From Asparagopsis taxiformis (taxonomy: Eukaryota; Rhodophyta; Florideophyceae; Bonnemaisoniales; Bonnemaisoniaceae), in the NCBI GenBank assembly GCA_030407315.1, contig JALQPE010002096.1:248001-312000 (forward strand): a stretch of 64,000 nt of DNA. The letters run 5' to 3'. Position numbers and translations under genes: made by a program. The notes under the pieces were generated by a model. That model was given only the letters and a program-made list of their open reading frames with translations, was not told the origin of the DNA and made no database searches. Below, in pieces: positions 29,709-39,058 of this stretch. How positions within the stretch are numbered: position 1 is the stretch's first letter; the number at the start of each line of letters is the position of its first letter.

Positions 29709-32057
29709 ATGGATATCGATGGTCCGTCAACACCAACTCACCACCACCCGGTTCCCACAACAGCAGCCACATCAGCCATATTACAGGTGGGATCAGGCAC
29801 TCAGACACCAGTATCTTCAGGTATTCTCGACGTTGATGAAGCCCAAAGACCAATAACTGCTCCATCCTTCAGCCCTTCCGTTCATCGCCAACAAAACCCA
29901 CCATTTCCTGATGATAGAACCGGAAAGGAGAAAAGCCAGACTGCTATTGCAGATAAGGTGGTTCTAGACTACCTACGTAAGCGTGGATATAAACGTGCAG
30001 AAGAAGCTCTGATGAAACATGACCTCAGCTCAGCCGGCGTCTCTCCAACAGTAGTGGATAATCTCGACCTCGCGGTTGACGAAGCAGAGGTGGACGATGA
30101 TTTGCGCAATATGATTTTGATGCTGAACAAACCTTCAGACCTTGCTGAAGATGATGTCCGAAGATTTGAACACAGCTATTGTGAATTGCGTGACTGGGTG
30201 GATGGAAGCCTAGACATTTACAAGGCAGAATTGCACAGCGTACTTTATCCGTGCCTGGTGCATTGTTTCCTCGAGATCGTCCAGCGAGAGCACTGGAAGG
30301 AAGCCCGCGCTTTCCTAGAAAGATATTCTGCTGAATTTAATGAAGACGCAGGCGCTATGGGAGAGACTGGCCGTCGTGAAGAAATTATGTCTCTAATGGG
30401 AATCGCGTCCCCACAACATTTGCTTGAAAATAGTACAGCAAAGCTCTTTCGGGATAATCGCTATGAGCTGCACCTCTCCTCATATGCGTTTGAGCTCATT
30501 ATCTCCTTCCTGGCTGAAGACCCGCGTCGCTCTGTTTTGTTGCGCATACTCAACCAGCGCTGTCGTGTTCGATTTGATGCAGCAGTTGAGGTCACTACAG
30601 CTCGCCACACGCAGCCTAACGAGCAGAAATCGACAGATGGCAAGGAAGGAGGATTCGTATATGCGGCTGAGAAATCGGGATTATTGCGTCACGACATTTT
30701 GTGGGGTAGGTTGCGTCCAGAGCACTACATGATACCAGACGAGGGGGAACCAGTTGCGAAAAAGAAAGGAAAACCAGGCGATAAGGGAAAAGACGGGAAG
30801 AAAGAGGGAGATAAAAAGGGCGAGGAAGAGGAGGAACCTTACACACGAGAAGATGGTACAATATCTGAGAGCAAGGTGCCGCTGAAGAAATATCGACATG
30901 GTGCGCCTGGCTTGATGACGACTGCAGATCTGAAGAACCGTGCATCGTTGAATGTTTTGGCCGATGACGCGGCTGAAATGAAGCTTCCTTCTGTGCTTTG
31001 TTACACATTTCTAAACACACGAGGGGATGGTCTGAATTGTTCTTCTATATCTAAGGATGGCTCACAAGTTGTAGCAGGTTTCGGGGATAGTTCAATTCGA
31101 ATATGGGACGCGAAAGCGGCTGGTACATCTGGCACTGGAGCGGGTCTCGGCGGAAGGTCGAGCAGGTTGGTTGGCCACTCAGGCCCTGTGTACTCAGTGG
31201 ACTGGACAAATTGTGCAAGATTTGTGTTGAGTGGTTCAGAGGATGGGACGGTACGACTCTGGAATGCGAGCTACAAAACTGATCTTGTCGCATACCGAGG
31301 ACACAATTATCCGGTATGGAGCGTTGGGTTTGCTCCGATGGGGCACTATTTTGCAAGCGGTAGTCATGATAGAACTGGACGAGTGTGGTGCACAGATCGA
31401 ATACACCCTCTGCGTATTTTAGCCGGACATCTAGCGGATGTGGACGTAGTACGGTGGCATCCCAATTGTAACTATGTAGCAACTGGATCTAGTGATCGAA
31501 CGGCGCGTTTATGGGATTTGCGAGAAGGGAATTGTGTGCGGGTGTTCGGGGGGCAGAAAGGCACTGTACATTCGCTGGCGTTCTCACCTGACGGGCGGAC
31601 ATTAGCCACAAGCGGAGATGGGCGGTTCATAGATATCTGGGACATCGGGATGGGGTGTCGTGTGCGACGACTACAAGGACACAAAGGTACAGTTTGGAGT
31701 ATGGACTATTCTGCCGAAGGGGATGTACTAGCGAGTGGAGGTGCAGATATGGCCGTATGCCTTTGGCGTGCGGCAGGCTGGTGCGACAAAGTTGAAGCTG
31801 GTGTGGAATTGGCCAATGGGGATGGAGATGTCAAAATGGAGAATGGCAAAGAAGAGGGCGATGCTGATGGAGACGACGCAGCGGACAAGGAGAAGAAAGG
31901 GGGCGAGTTGGCGAAAGCGGTGCCAGCTCGAGTACTAGACAAGGGCAGTGGGTCGACGGCATTACTGAGACGATTCGAGACGAAAGAGACGCCAGTTCAC
32001 ACGGTCAGTTTCACAATGCGCAATTTGTTAATAGCTGCCGGTAGCTTTGGAACGTGA
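29709..32057 (+). CDS. TAF5: Transcription initiation factor TFIID subunit 5
   Basis: 782 residues. A LisH motif (VVLDYLRKRGYKRAEEALMK, about 78-100) is followed by the TAF5 NTD2 domain (HSYCELRDWVDGSLDIYKAE, then LHSVLYPCLVHCFLEIV and REHWKEARAFLERYSAEF). A Lys/Glu-rich linker (KKKGKPGDKGKDGKKEG, about 350-380) leads to a WD40 propeller from about 430: SGSEDGTVRLWNA, SGSHDRTGRVWCTD, TGSSDRTARLWDLREG, TSGDGRFIDIWDIGMG, SGGADMAVCLWRAAG. A subunit of TFIID and, in many species, of SAGA. The ATG at 29709 is the first ATG in frame. Confidence 0.95.
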   Translation: MDIDGPSTPTHHHPVPTTAATSAILQVGSGTQTPVSSGILDVDEAQRPITAPSFSPSVHRQQNPPFPDDRTGKEKSQTAIADKVVLDYLRKRGYKRAEEALMKHDLSSAGVSPTVVDNLDLAVDEAEVDDDLRNMILMLNKPSDLAEDDVRRFEHSYCELRDWVDGSLDIYKAELHSVLYPCLVHCFLEIVQREHWKEARAFLERYSAEFNEDAGAMGETGRREEIMSLMGIASPQHLLENSTAKLFRDNRYELHLSSYAFELIISFLAEDPRRSVLLRILNQRCRVRFDAAVEVTTARHTQPNEQKSTDGKEGGFVYAAEKSGLLRHDILWGRLRPEHYMIPDEGEPVAKKKGKPGDKGKDGKKEGDKKGEEEEEPYTREDGTISESKVPLKKYRHGAPGLMTTADLKNRASLNVLADDAAEMKLPSVLCYTFLNTRGDGLNCSSISKDGSQVVAGFGDSSIRIWDAKAAGTSGTGAGLGGRSSRLVGHSGPVYSVDWTNCARFVLSGSEDGTVRLWNASYKTDLVAYRGHNYPVWSVGFAPMGHYFASGSHDRTGRVWCTDRIHPLRILAGHLADVDVVRWHPNCNYVATGSSDRTARLWDLREGNCVRVFGGQKGTVHSLAFSPDGRTLATSGDGRFIDIWDIGMGCRVRRLQGHKGTVWSMDYSAEGDVLASGGADMAVCLWRAAGWCDKVEAGVELANGDGDVKMENGKEEGDADGDDAADKEKKGGELAKAVPARVLDKGSGSTALLRRFETKETPVHTVSFTMRNLLIAAGSFGT

Positions 32058-32245
32058 GAAAAGTTGTGAATCAAAAATCTGTGTCAGCGAAATCTGTCCA
32101 CGTGGCATAGCTCATGTTTGCCTGCGCATCCCACTTATAGAGCATCAGGCGGATGCCGCACTTCACCGTTACAAGGTGGATGCCCCTCAACATCTTCCTC
32201 CCAGATCTCATTTCCTCGTCCTCTCGCACCCCATAAACTGTCACC

Positions 32246-34828
32246 ATGGGAGCCCTCTTTCGCTCGGAGGACATGGTGCTTCTTCGCCTCTACTTTGAGC
32301 GCGGAGCCGCCCATGCAACCGTCGATGAGCTCGGCAAACTAGGTCTCGTTCAATTCAACGATCTCAATCCAGACCAAACCGCTTTTCAACGCTCCTTCTC
32401 CGCAAATGTCCGTCTTTGTGATGATATGCAACGCCGCATCCGATTCTTAAACGCCCAGATCCTCGCTGATCCCACCTTACCCGTACCGGAACTCGGAGTA
32501 GCCCCGTTAATCTACGATACAAAGTCATCTTCTCTTCGCTTAGACGCATTGGACGAACATTTAGCTTCTCTTGAAAACAATCTTCTCCAAATGAACGCCC
32601 ATTGGTCTTCACTCAACATGCAGCGCAATGAGCTTGTGGAACTTCGTTACGTTCTCGAGAAGGGCGCTGATTTCTTCAACGCCGCCCCGAGAGTTCAAGA
32701 GGCTAGCTACGGTTCTCTTGGTCTCATTGATCCCCGCCACGCAGACTCCGCCCTCTACGTAGATGATCTCTCTCCACGCGGTGCTCCGCTCATTGATGAA
32801 GCCGCGCTACCCGTATCTACAACTTCAGGCTCCCTTCTTTCTTATTTCGCCGGTGTTGTCCCCAACGCAAAACTCCAGTCCTTTGAACGCGTCCTATTCC
32901 GTGCTACGCGTGGAAATTGCTTTGTCCGCTTCGCCGAGATCCCGGAGCCTTTAACTGATTCCGCTACTGGGGAACCCGTCCTCAAATCCGCTTTCATGGT
33001 GTTCTTCTCCGGTTCTGAAGTTAAGACAAAAGTTTCCAAGATTTGCAATGCCTTCGGTGCAAACCGATACAATTTTCCGGAAAGCTTTGAAGATCAATCG
33101 CGTGCTTATCGTGAATGCATGGAGACTCTTACTGACCTCCACACTGTCATTGCTACTACGGCTGCTGCCCGTCGCGACACCTTATCTGCTGTAGGTGTGG
33201 ATCTTCCGTTATGGGATGAGAAAGTACGTCGGGAGAAGGCTGTGTATCATACGCTAAATTTGCTTAACTTTGATACCAGTAATGCTCTTTTCATCGCTGA
33301 AGTATGGGCACCAACTTTTGCACTGGAAGACGTGCGCACAGCTCTCAATGCTGGACGCCAGCGTTCCCATGCACAGGTGCCATCCATTCTTGAAGAGCGT
33401 CCATCTGGAAAAGAAACTCCACCGACTTTCTATCGCATTAACAAGTTCACAGAGGTCTTCCAGGGCATTGTTGAGTCGTATGGTGTTGCTGAATACCAAG
33501 AAGTGAACCCAGCTCCATTTGTGGTAGTTACTTTCCCATTCTTGTTTGCTGTTATGTTTGGAGATGTCGGCCACGGCTTCCTGATGTTCTTGTTTGCCGC
33601 TTGGGTTGTAGCAAACGAAAAGAGAATGGTGAGGAGGAAGCTTAATGAATTCATGCAGACATGCTATGATGGACGCTACATGCTTTTGTTGATGGGATTC
33701 TTCTCCATATTCACAGGCTTTATTTACAATGAGTTCTTTGCTGTTCCGCTCAATTTGTTTGGATCACGATGGAAGTTCACGGAAGCTTCGGTGATGGCTT
33801 GCGGGATTGATAATTGTGAAGTCCCAGGAGATGTCAGGGCACCAATTGCTCCGTATCCATTAGGCTTTGATCCAATTTGGAAAAGCAGTTCTACTGGTCT
33901 TCTCTTCTTCAATTCCTACAAAATGAAGCTATCCATTGTCCTAGGTGTCACTCAAATGGTTCTCGGCATTTGTATGTCTTACTTGAACGCAAAACATTTC
34001 AAGCATCCAGTCGATGTATGGTATGTCTTTGTGCCGCAGATGATCTTCATGAATGCTATTTTTGGATACCTTGTGATCCTCATTTTGTTGAAGTGGAGCA
34101 TCAACTGGGATTCTCCTGAATGTATTGCTGATCCCAATTGCCTAGCACCAGATCTAAAAACTGTTCTCATTGGTATGTTTATGGCGCCGGGTAATTTGCC
34201 TGAAGAGGGGCGACTGTTTGCTGGACAAAATGAAGTTCAAATCATTTTACTTCTCCTTGCAGTTATTGCGGTTCCTTGGATGCTTTTCCCAAAGCCGTTC
34301 ATACTCAAAGCCAAGCATGACGCGAAGAAGAAGGACGCATACCGGCCACTTGTCGATGAGGGTGAGGCAACTGAATTGCTTTCGACCAATAATGGCGGTG
34401 CGGGATCTGTTGGCCCGTCCGGAGGAGATGGCGATCATGATGATGAAGAGGAGTTTGACTTTGCAAATACATTTGTAAACCAGATGATCCACACTATTGA
34501 ATTTGTATTGGGAGCGGTCAGCAACACTGCCAGTTATCTTCGACTGTGGGCATTATCCCTTGCTCATGCAGAATTATCCGATGTTTTCCTGGAGAAATTG
34601 CTTTATATGACGATTGAAACTGGCAGCTCCATTGCCATGGTGATTGGGTTTTTCATGTGGGTCGGTGCCACAGTCGGTGTGCTAATGTTCATGGAGTCAT
34701 TGAGTGCATTCTTACATGCTCTGCGTCTGCACTGGGTTGAGTTCCAGAACAAGTTCTACAACTTGCACGGAAGTGGGAAGAAGTTTGTAGCGTTCGACTA
34801 CAAGGCCATTGCCGAGGCCAGCATGTAA
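32246..34828 (+). CDS. V-type proton ATPase subunit a (V0, 100-116 kDa)
   Basis: 860 residues, full length. The N-terminal cytosolic half starts with GALFRSEDMVLLRLYFERGA and ...VDELGKLGLVQFNDLN, classic for the family. The membrane half (from about 420: VVVTFPFLFAVMFGDVGHGF, then LMFLFAAWVV) includes RYMLLLMGFFSIFTGFIYNE and the proton-path helix TASYLRLWALSLAHAELSDV with the essential Arg. It forms the proton half-channels of the vacuolar/Golgi V-ATPase. It lies 188 bp downstream of TAF5 on the same strand. Confidence 0.97.
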   Translation: MGALFRSEDMVLLRLYFERGAAHATVDELGKLGLVQFNDLNPDQTAFQRSFSANVRLCDDMQRRIRFLNAQILADPTLPVPELGVAPLIYDTKSSSLRLDALDEHLASLENNLLQMNAHWSSLNMQRNELVELRYVLEKGADFFNAAPRVQEASYGSLGLIDPRHADSALYVDDLSPRGAPLIDEAALPVSTTSGSLLSYFAGVVPNAKLQSFERVLFRATRGNCFVRFAEIPEPLTDSATGEPVLKSAFMVFFSGSEVKTKVSKICNAFGANRYNFPESFEDQSRAYRECMETLTDLHTVIATTAAARRDTLSAVGVDLPLWDEKVRREKAVYHTLNLLNFDTSNALFIAEVWAPTFALEDVRTALNAGRQRSHAQVPSILEERPSGKETPPTFYRINKFTEVFQGIVESYGVAEYQEVNPAPFVVVTFPFLFAVMFGDVGHGFLMFLFAAWVVANEKRMVRRKLNEFMQTCYDGRYMLLLMGFFSIFTGFIYNEFFAVPLNLFGSRWKFTEASVMACGIDNCEVPGDVRAPIAPYPLGFDPIWKSSSTGLLFFNSYKMKLSIVLGVTQMVLGICMSYLNAKHFKHPVDVWYVFVPQMIFMNAIFGYLVILILLKWSINWDSPECIADPNCLAPDLKTVLIGMFMAPGNLPEEGRLFAGQNEVQIILLLLAVIAVPWMLFPKPFILKAKHDAKKKDAYRPLVDEGEATELLSTNNGGAGSVGPSGGDGDHDDEEEFDFANTFVNQMIHTIEFVLGAVSNTASYLRLWALSLAHAELSDVFLEKLLYMTIETGSSIAMVIGFFMWVGATVGVLMFMESLSAFLHALRLHWVEFQNKFYNLHGSGKKFVAFDYKAIAEASM

Positions 34829-34937
34829 TCGATCAGTTGAGAATGAGAGTTTAATTTTGTAGACAGTGCTGAAAGAGCGAACCAAACGGTTTTATGTAAA
34901 CAACGTTTCGGACAATATTTGTGTTTGTTAAAGTAGT

Positions 34938-35465
34938 TTAGTTTCTAGAACGCGGACACAGTGCAGGCTTGGGTTTCGGGGTTAACACTCCTCCGTAATG
35001 CGCGAAGGCTCCGGCCTTTTGCGGTGCGGCGGTGCTCGTTTTGTTATTTTCACCAGCAAGTTTCTTGCCAGCCTCCATTCTCTTACGCATCGCATCGAAA
35101 CCGGTCGACTTGATTCGATCGAATATCCCCTTGAATTGTCCCATCACCTCTGATTCTTCTGTGGGAGGTGACAGGAACCTCTCATGCGGCTTTCCTAACG
35201 CCCAGGCCTTGAAGTTTGGATATATGGTTGCGCCGCATATCCAGTCTCGCTTGATCTTGGAATAAAAGAATGGAACGCCATTGCAGACGCCGTCTTTGTC
35301 AAGACGCTGCAGGAGGCGAAGATTGTCGTCGTTGTACCATACCTCAAATTTGCGAAGCGTCATGCCAGTTTCCTCTTCCAGTTGTTTCATGAGTGGCTCC
35401 ATTAGATCGCAATGGGTACACTCTACTCCATAGAAGTATAGCAACGGGCTCTTTTCCTTCCCCAT
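34938..35465 (-). CDS. Thioredoxin-fold protein with a CTHC active site
   Basis: 175 residues. The first 110 form a thioredoxin-like fold: SPLLYFYGVECTHCDLMEPL has a redox CxxC (CTHC), followed by FEVWYNDDNLRLLQRLDKDG and the cis-Pro region CNGVPFFYSK, with a second Cys pair (CNG..., WICGATIYPNFKAW). There is no signal or transit peptide, so a cytosolic place is likely. The C-terminal 60 residues are basic and Ala/Pro-rich and end PKPKPALCPRSRN. The substrate is unknown; it is not a standard WCGPC thioredoxin. Confidence 0.7.
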   Translation of the reverse strand: MGKEKSPLLYFYGVECTHCDLMEPLMKQLEEETGMTLRKFEVWYNDDNLRLLQRLDKDGVCNGVPFFYSKIKRDWICGATIYPNFKAWALGKPHERFLSPPTEESEVMGQFKGIFDRIKSTGFDAMRKRMEAGKKLAGENNKTSTAAPQKAGAFAHYGGVLTPKPKPALCPRSRN

Positions 35466-35725
35466 GGTTGCGTGTTAGAGTTGAGTATTTGTGATGTCAG
35501 AGGCGCGACGTAGTGGTGGAAATCTGCCGTGCACTCTGGTTGTTCGCAAATCGGAATCTATTTCACCTATGAGAACAGGATGCCATCCACTTAGTTTCGA
35601 TCTCGTCGGGCAACATTCTCTTATGTCCAATCTCACTTGTTCCGCCTACAATTAGCAAAATTACTTTTTCCAGAGAAGTAAAATATTTTCAAGGAATATT
35701 CACAAACTTTTAGACGACATGAGCT

Positions 35726-36757
35726 ATGTTTAGAACAAGTTTTGCTATCCCTTCGCGTCAAGGTCTACTGATCTCAAGAGAAATAGTGCATCTCCGAACA
35801 ATGTTTATCCTTTCGAAGCCATTGACGCCAAGCTTCTTGAGACAACATAATAAACGCAGTTCATTGAACATTCGCTGTTCGTCAACAGGTGCTACGCGCA
35901 TATTAGTCACGAGCCCGCGTGTTTATTCTGCTCGTCTAACACCGCTCCTCATCCAGAACGGCTATCGCCCGATATGGGCGCCATGTATCACAACAACCGC
36001 TCTGGAGCATGCGTCCTCGATTGATAAGATCGAAGATGCAATCTTACGTTTGTCCACGTTCGACGTTGTGGCATTCACAAGTCGAACAGGTATAACAGAA
36101 TTTGTACGCTATATGCTGCAGTTTGCAGGTAACGATGTACAAGTCGTGCGTAGTATGGTGCGTGCAAGTGGGGTGAAACTTGCGGCGCTTGGAAGCGATG
36201 CAACCAGTTTGCGAGATACCATAGGCCATACAGCTGATATAGTACCAATTGAATCGTCACCGTCAGGGCTTGTACAGTTCATGGCAGCTGATGAAAATTT
36301 GCGCGGTGCGCACGTGTTATGTCCAATACCAGAAGTGCATGGAATGATCGAACCGCCGATCGTTCCCAATTTTCTGCACGAGCTGGAGGCGGCTGGTTTC
36401 CAGACGACGGTTGTGCCGGCTTACGTGACACGGCCTGTGGGAAGACGTAATATAGATGTTGAGCTGGGATGGTTAGCCGAAGGATTAATTGAGTATGTGT
36501 GTATTTCAAGTGTGGGAGAGGCGAATGCGTTGAAGACACTACTGACGGATGAAGAATTTGAACAACTAGTGGATAGAGTGGAAAGGACGGAAGAGGTGAG
36601 AATTGTTGCGCATGGTCCATTCACGTCTCAAGGGATTAAGGACACATTTGGAATGGAAAAGATTGTGACGTCGCGCGACTTTTCTTCTTTCGCTGGGATG
36701 GCTGAAGCGATTGCGGAGGCGGAGCGCAAACGCGGATCGCTACTTCTGCCATTGTGA
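35726..36757 (+). CDS. HEM4: Uroporphyrinogen-III synthase
   Basis: 343 residues. A plastid-type leader of about 55 residues (SFLRQHNKRSSLNIRCSSTG) precedes the HEM4 fold: ILVTSPRVYSARLTPLLIQN, FDVVAFTSRTGITEFV, GVKLAALGSDATSLRDT, AHVLCPIPEV, VVPAYVTRPVG, YVCISSVGEANALKTLL, RIVAHGPFTSQGIKDTFGME. It closes hydroxymethylbilane to uroporphyrinogen III in heme/chlorophyll synthesis, in the plastid in algae. Its stop is followed after 5 nt by a perfect 20-bp palindrome. Confidence 0.9.
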   Translation: MFRTSFAIPSRQGLLISREIVHLRTMFILSKPLTPSFLRQHNKRSSLNIRCSSTGATRILVTSPRVYSARLTPLLIQNGYRPIWAPCITTTALEHASSIDKIEDAILRLSTFDVVAFTSRTGITEFVRYMLQFAGNDVQVVRSMVRASGVKLAALGSDATSLRDTIGHTADIVPIESSPSGLVQFMAADENLRGAHVLCPIPEVHGMIEPPIVPNFLHELEAAGFQTTVVPAYVTRPVGRRNIDVELGWLAEGLIEYVCISSVGEANALKTLLTDEEFEQLVDRVERTEEVRIVAHGPFTSQGIKDTFGMEKIVTSRDFSSFAGMAEAIAEAERKRGSLLLPL

Positions 36758-36762
36758 GTGCA

Positions 36763-36782
36763 ATTCCACGTATACGTGGAAT
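36763..36782. terminator. Perfect 20-bp palindrome just after the HEM4 stop
   Basis: ATTCCACGTA/TACGTGGAAT begins 5 nt after the HEM4 TGA. It could act as an mRNA 3' hairpin or a protein-binding site (core TACGTG-like). Function not shown; eukaryotic genes do not use such hairpins to end transcription in general, so the terminator label is only positional. Confidence 0.4.
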
Positions 36783-36865
36783 GTAACAGTCTCGTTGGAC
36801 TTTGGACGCAATGGTTTGCATAAATACTTATATTGCTTCCAGTCCACCCAACTTTGAATTATCAA

Positions 36866-38782
36866 CTAATCTATGCGGATCGAACCATAAATCTTGCGTG
36901 TGAACCAGAATGATGCGAAGAACCCAACAGTTCCACACATGAGCGAGAATGCCGTACTCACTACCATGCTCCAGCACACAAACACTAAACTGCTCACAAA
37001 AGGGATCCGACCATTACTGCGCTGTCCTGCCACAAAATACAAACTATATAGAAACATATACAAGCCGGCCGAACCGCATCCCCAGAATGACGTGTGCCAA
37101 TGACTCGCCCAGTCCTCCGCCGACAGCGAAAGGTATGTCGACACAATGCTCATTTCGGCGCAAACGAGCATTAAAATTGCATACACAGCTAACAACGCTC
37201 CATACAGATAATACACACTTCCGCTCCACACAGAATTCAAAATGAACACAAGCTCCATAAACACAGTGCCGAACGGCAGAATTCCCGCAACAATCGCGTA
37301 CATTCCTGGTGTCACGTTGAACGGCGGTGCAGGAATTTGACGTTCAATCCGATTCGTGCGCACTGGAAATTCACATCGCTTCACACTGAACCCCAAATAT
37401 GATCCGACAAATACGAGCGGAACAGATATTCCAAACCACATAAACAAGAGAAGCAGAAGCGTTGAAAATGGTACACTTCCGGATGAACCCACCGACCACA
37501 TTGCAACGTTCAACAGGAAGAACACACAAAACGTCAAACCAGGGAACAACAACGCCGTGCCAAGTGTCACCATCCTTCTCGGCACCCCCGTGTCAATGCA
37601 GCTATAAAGTCGAGCTGACGCATATCCAGATACAGAAGATGCCATCACCCAGATTGTCAGCAGTGCCGTGAGCAGACCACCGCGATTTGCGGGTGACAGA
37701 AATCCGATGAGTGCAAATATCTGAGTGAACACCGCCATCACGACAACCTGTGAACCAGATCCGACGCAAATGCTCAGAAATGGTGCATATCTTGGTGGAC
37801 GAAACACATCTCCATGGACGTTCTTCCACCCCGTCAACTCATCGTCCTCGTCTTCGCTAACGATGGCATTGTATCGGCCAAAGTCTTTCAACACGGTACG
37901 AAGCATAACTGTTCCGACGAGTGCAGTGAGGAAAAGTGACACCATCAATGAATTAACAATGGAGAACCAGTGGATTTGCTTAATCTCAGAGCTTGCAGTT
38001 AGAATTGGATCCCAACGCGTAGCCCATGCAAGGTCCGTAGCTACAAATTGAGCATCGTAAGTAAAGGGAATAGATGAATTTCGATGAATCTCCTGGTTTG
38101 GTGAATGTACTGATGAGGGACAGCTACCGTTCGCCAGACGGCCATCAGCTGTTAGGTTGTAGCCAACAGAGTACGGCTCAGCCTCGAAGCCTACAATGCG
38201 AAAGACGTCATTCTGCGTGGCAAGAGTTTCAACGGCCTCACCAGAACTGAGAGACGGTTGATGATAAAGAATTTTGAGTTTGAGGTGATTATTCATGAAG
38301 ACACCGTCCAAAGTCTTATAACCGAGACGATAACCAAATCGGAAAGATTTGATGCCTGACTTGGTGAGGTAAGGCATAACGAGTGGCATGTTGTCGGCAA
38401 TAAGTCTTGCCGAGTAGTTGTCTGAAATGCGGTCAATTAAGCGGTTGTATTGAATGTCAGTGATAGTAGATAGATTGATCGTGCACATATGTGTGCATGT
38501 TTCGTCCCGCATCATTTGTAAATTGAATTTGGTGGGAAAGGCACGCTCGCCGACGAGGATTTGGCCGAGATTAACAGGTTTTGATCGGACAGGTTCCAGT
38601 GGTTGACAAAATGGCAATGTGTAATACGAATAAGGTAGCGTGTTTGATGGGGACGTGAGTCTGTTAGCGAGCACTTGAATATTCATTCCAGCGGTGTAGT
38701 CAGTGGGTGCAATGCCAGGTAGGTAAAACGCGTCTGCCACAAAGCGGAGATGTAGGAAGAGGCAGAACAGAAGCACAGCCAT
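36866..38782 (-). CDS. TM9SF/nonaspanin family membrane protein, copy 1
   Basis: 638 residues from the ATG at 38782. A signal peptide (MAVLLFCLFLHLRFVADA) precedes FYLPGIAPTDYTAGMNIQVL, the typical start of mature TM9SF proteins, then a luminal domain to about residue 270 and nine membrane segments. Family blocks include DELTGWKNVHGDVFRPPRYA, VRTNRIERQIP and the C-terminal VSTAFSLMCGTVGFFASFWF, then TRKIYGSI. TM9SF proteins sort membrane cargo in the Golgi/endosomes. It is a tandem neighbour of a related gene 276 bp away (copy 2). The tail RKIYGSIRID is close to the usual KxD/E Golgi signal. Confidence 0.93.
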   Translation of the reverse strand: MAVLLFCLFLHLRFVADAFYLPGIAPTDYTAGMNIQVLANRLTSPSNTLPYSYYTLPFCQPLEPVRSKPVNLGQILVGERAFPTKFNLQMMRDETCTHMCTINLSTITDIQYNRLIDRISDNYSARLIADNMPLVMPYLTKSGIKSFRFGYRLGYKTLDGVFMNNHLKLKILYHQPSLSSGEAVETLATQNDVFRIVGFEAEPYSVGYNLTADGRLANGSCPSSVHSPNQEIHRNSSIPFTYDAQFVATDLAWATRWDPILTASSEIKQIHWFSIVNSLMVSLFLTALVGTVMLRTVLKDFGRYNAIVSEDEDDELTGWKNVHGDVFRPPRYAPFLSICVGSGSQVVVMAVFTQIFALIGFLSPANRGGLLTALLTIWVMASSVSGYASARLYSCIDTGVPRRMVTLGTALLFPGLTFCVFFLLNVAMWSVGSSGSVPFSTLLLLLFMWFGISVPLVFVGSYLGFSVKRCEFPVRTNRIERQIPAPPFNVTPGMYAIVAGILPFGTVFMELVFILNSVWSGSVYYLYGALLAVYAILMLVCAEMSIVSTYLSLSAEDWASHWHTSFWGCGSAGLYMFLYSLYFVAGQRSNGRIPFVSSLVFVCWSMVVSTAFSLMCGTVGFFASFWFTRKIYGSIRID

Positions 38783-39058
38783 GGTAGAGTGTGGTGGGGA
38801 ACCCAGGATACACACACAGGGTGAGTACACAGTGTGAGTTTTATGTAGTGAGAGAAGACAGGACGCACATCTCGAGAGACGGAGTGAACGTGGCAAACAA
38901 CGGGAAATGTACAAAACATGGCGTTGGAAGAAGGTGGGTTGGAAAATATACTGATATAGCTGACGACGAGGCGAGCGAGAGGACGCCGTAGAACTGACTG
39001 CATGGCGCTGACAATAGAAACCGTTCTAAAATTATCTACACACGATTCATTTTTATAA

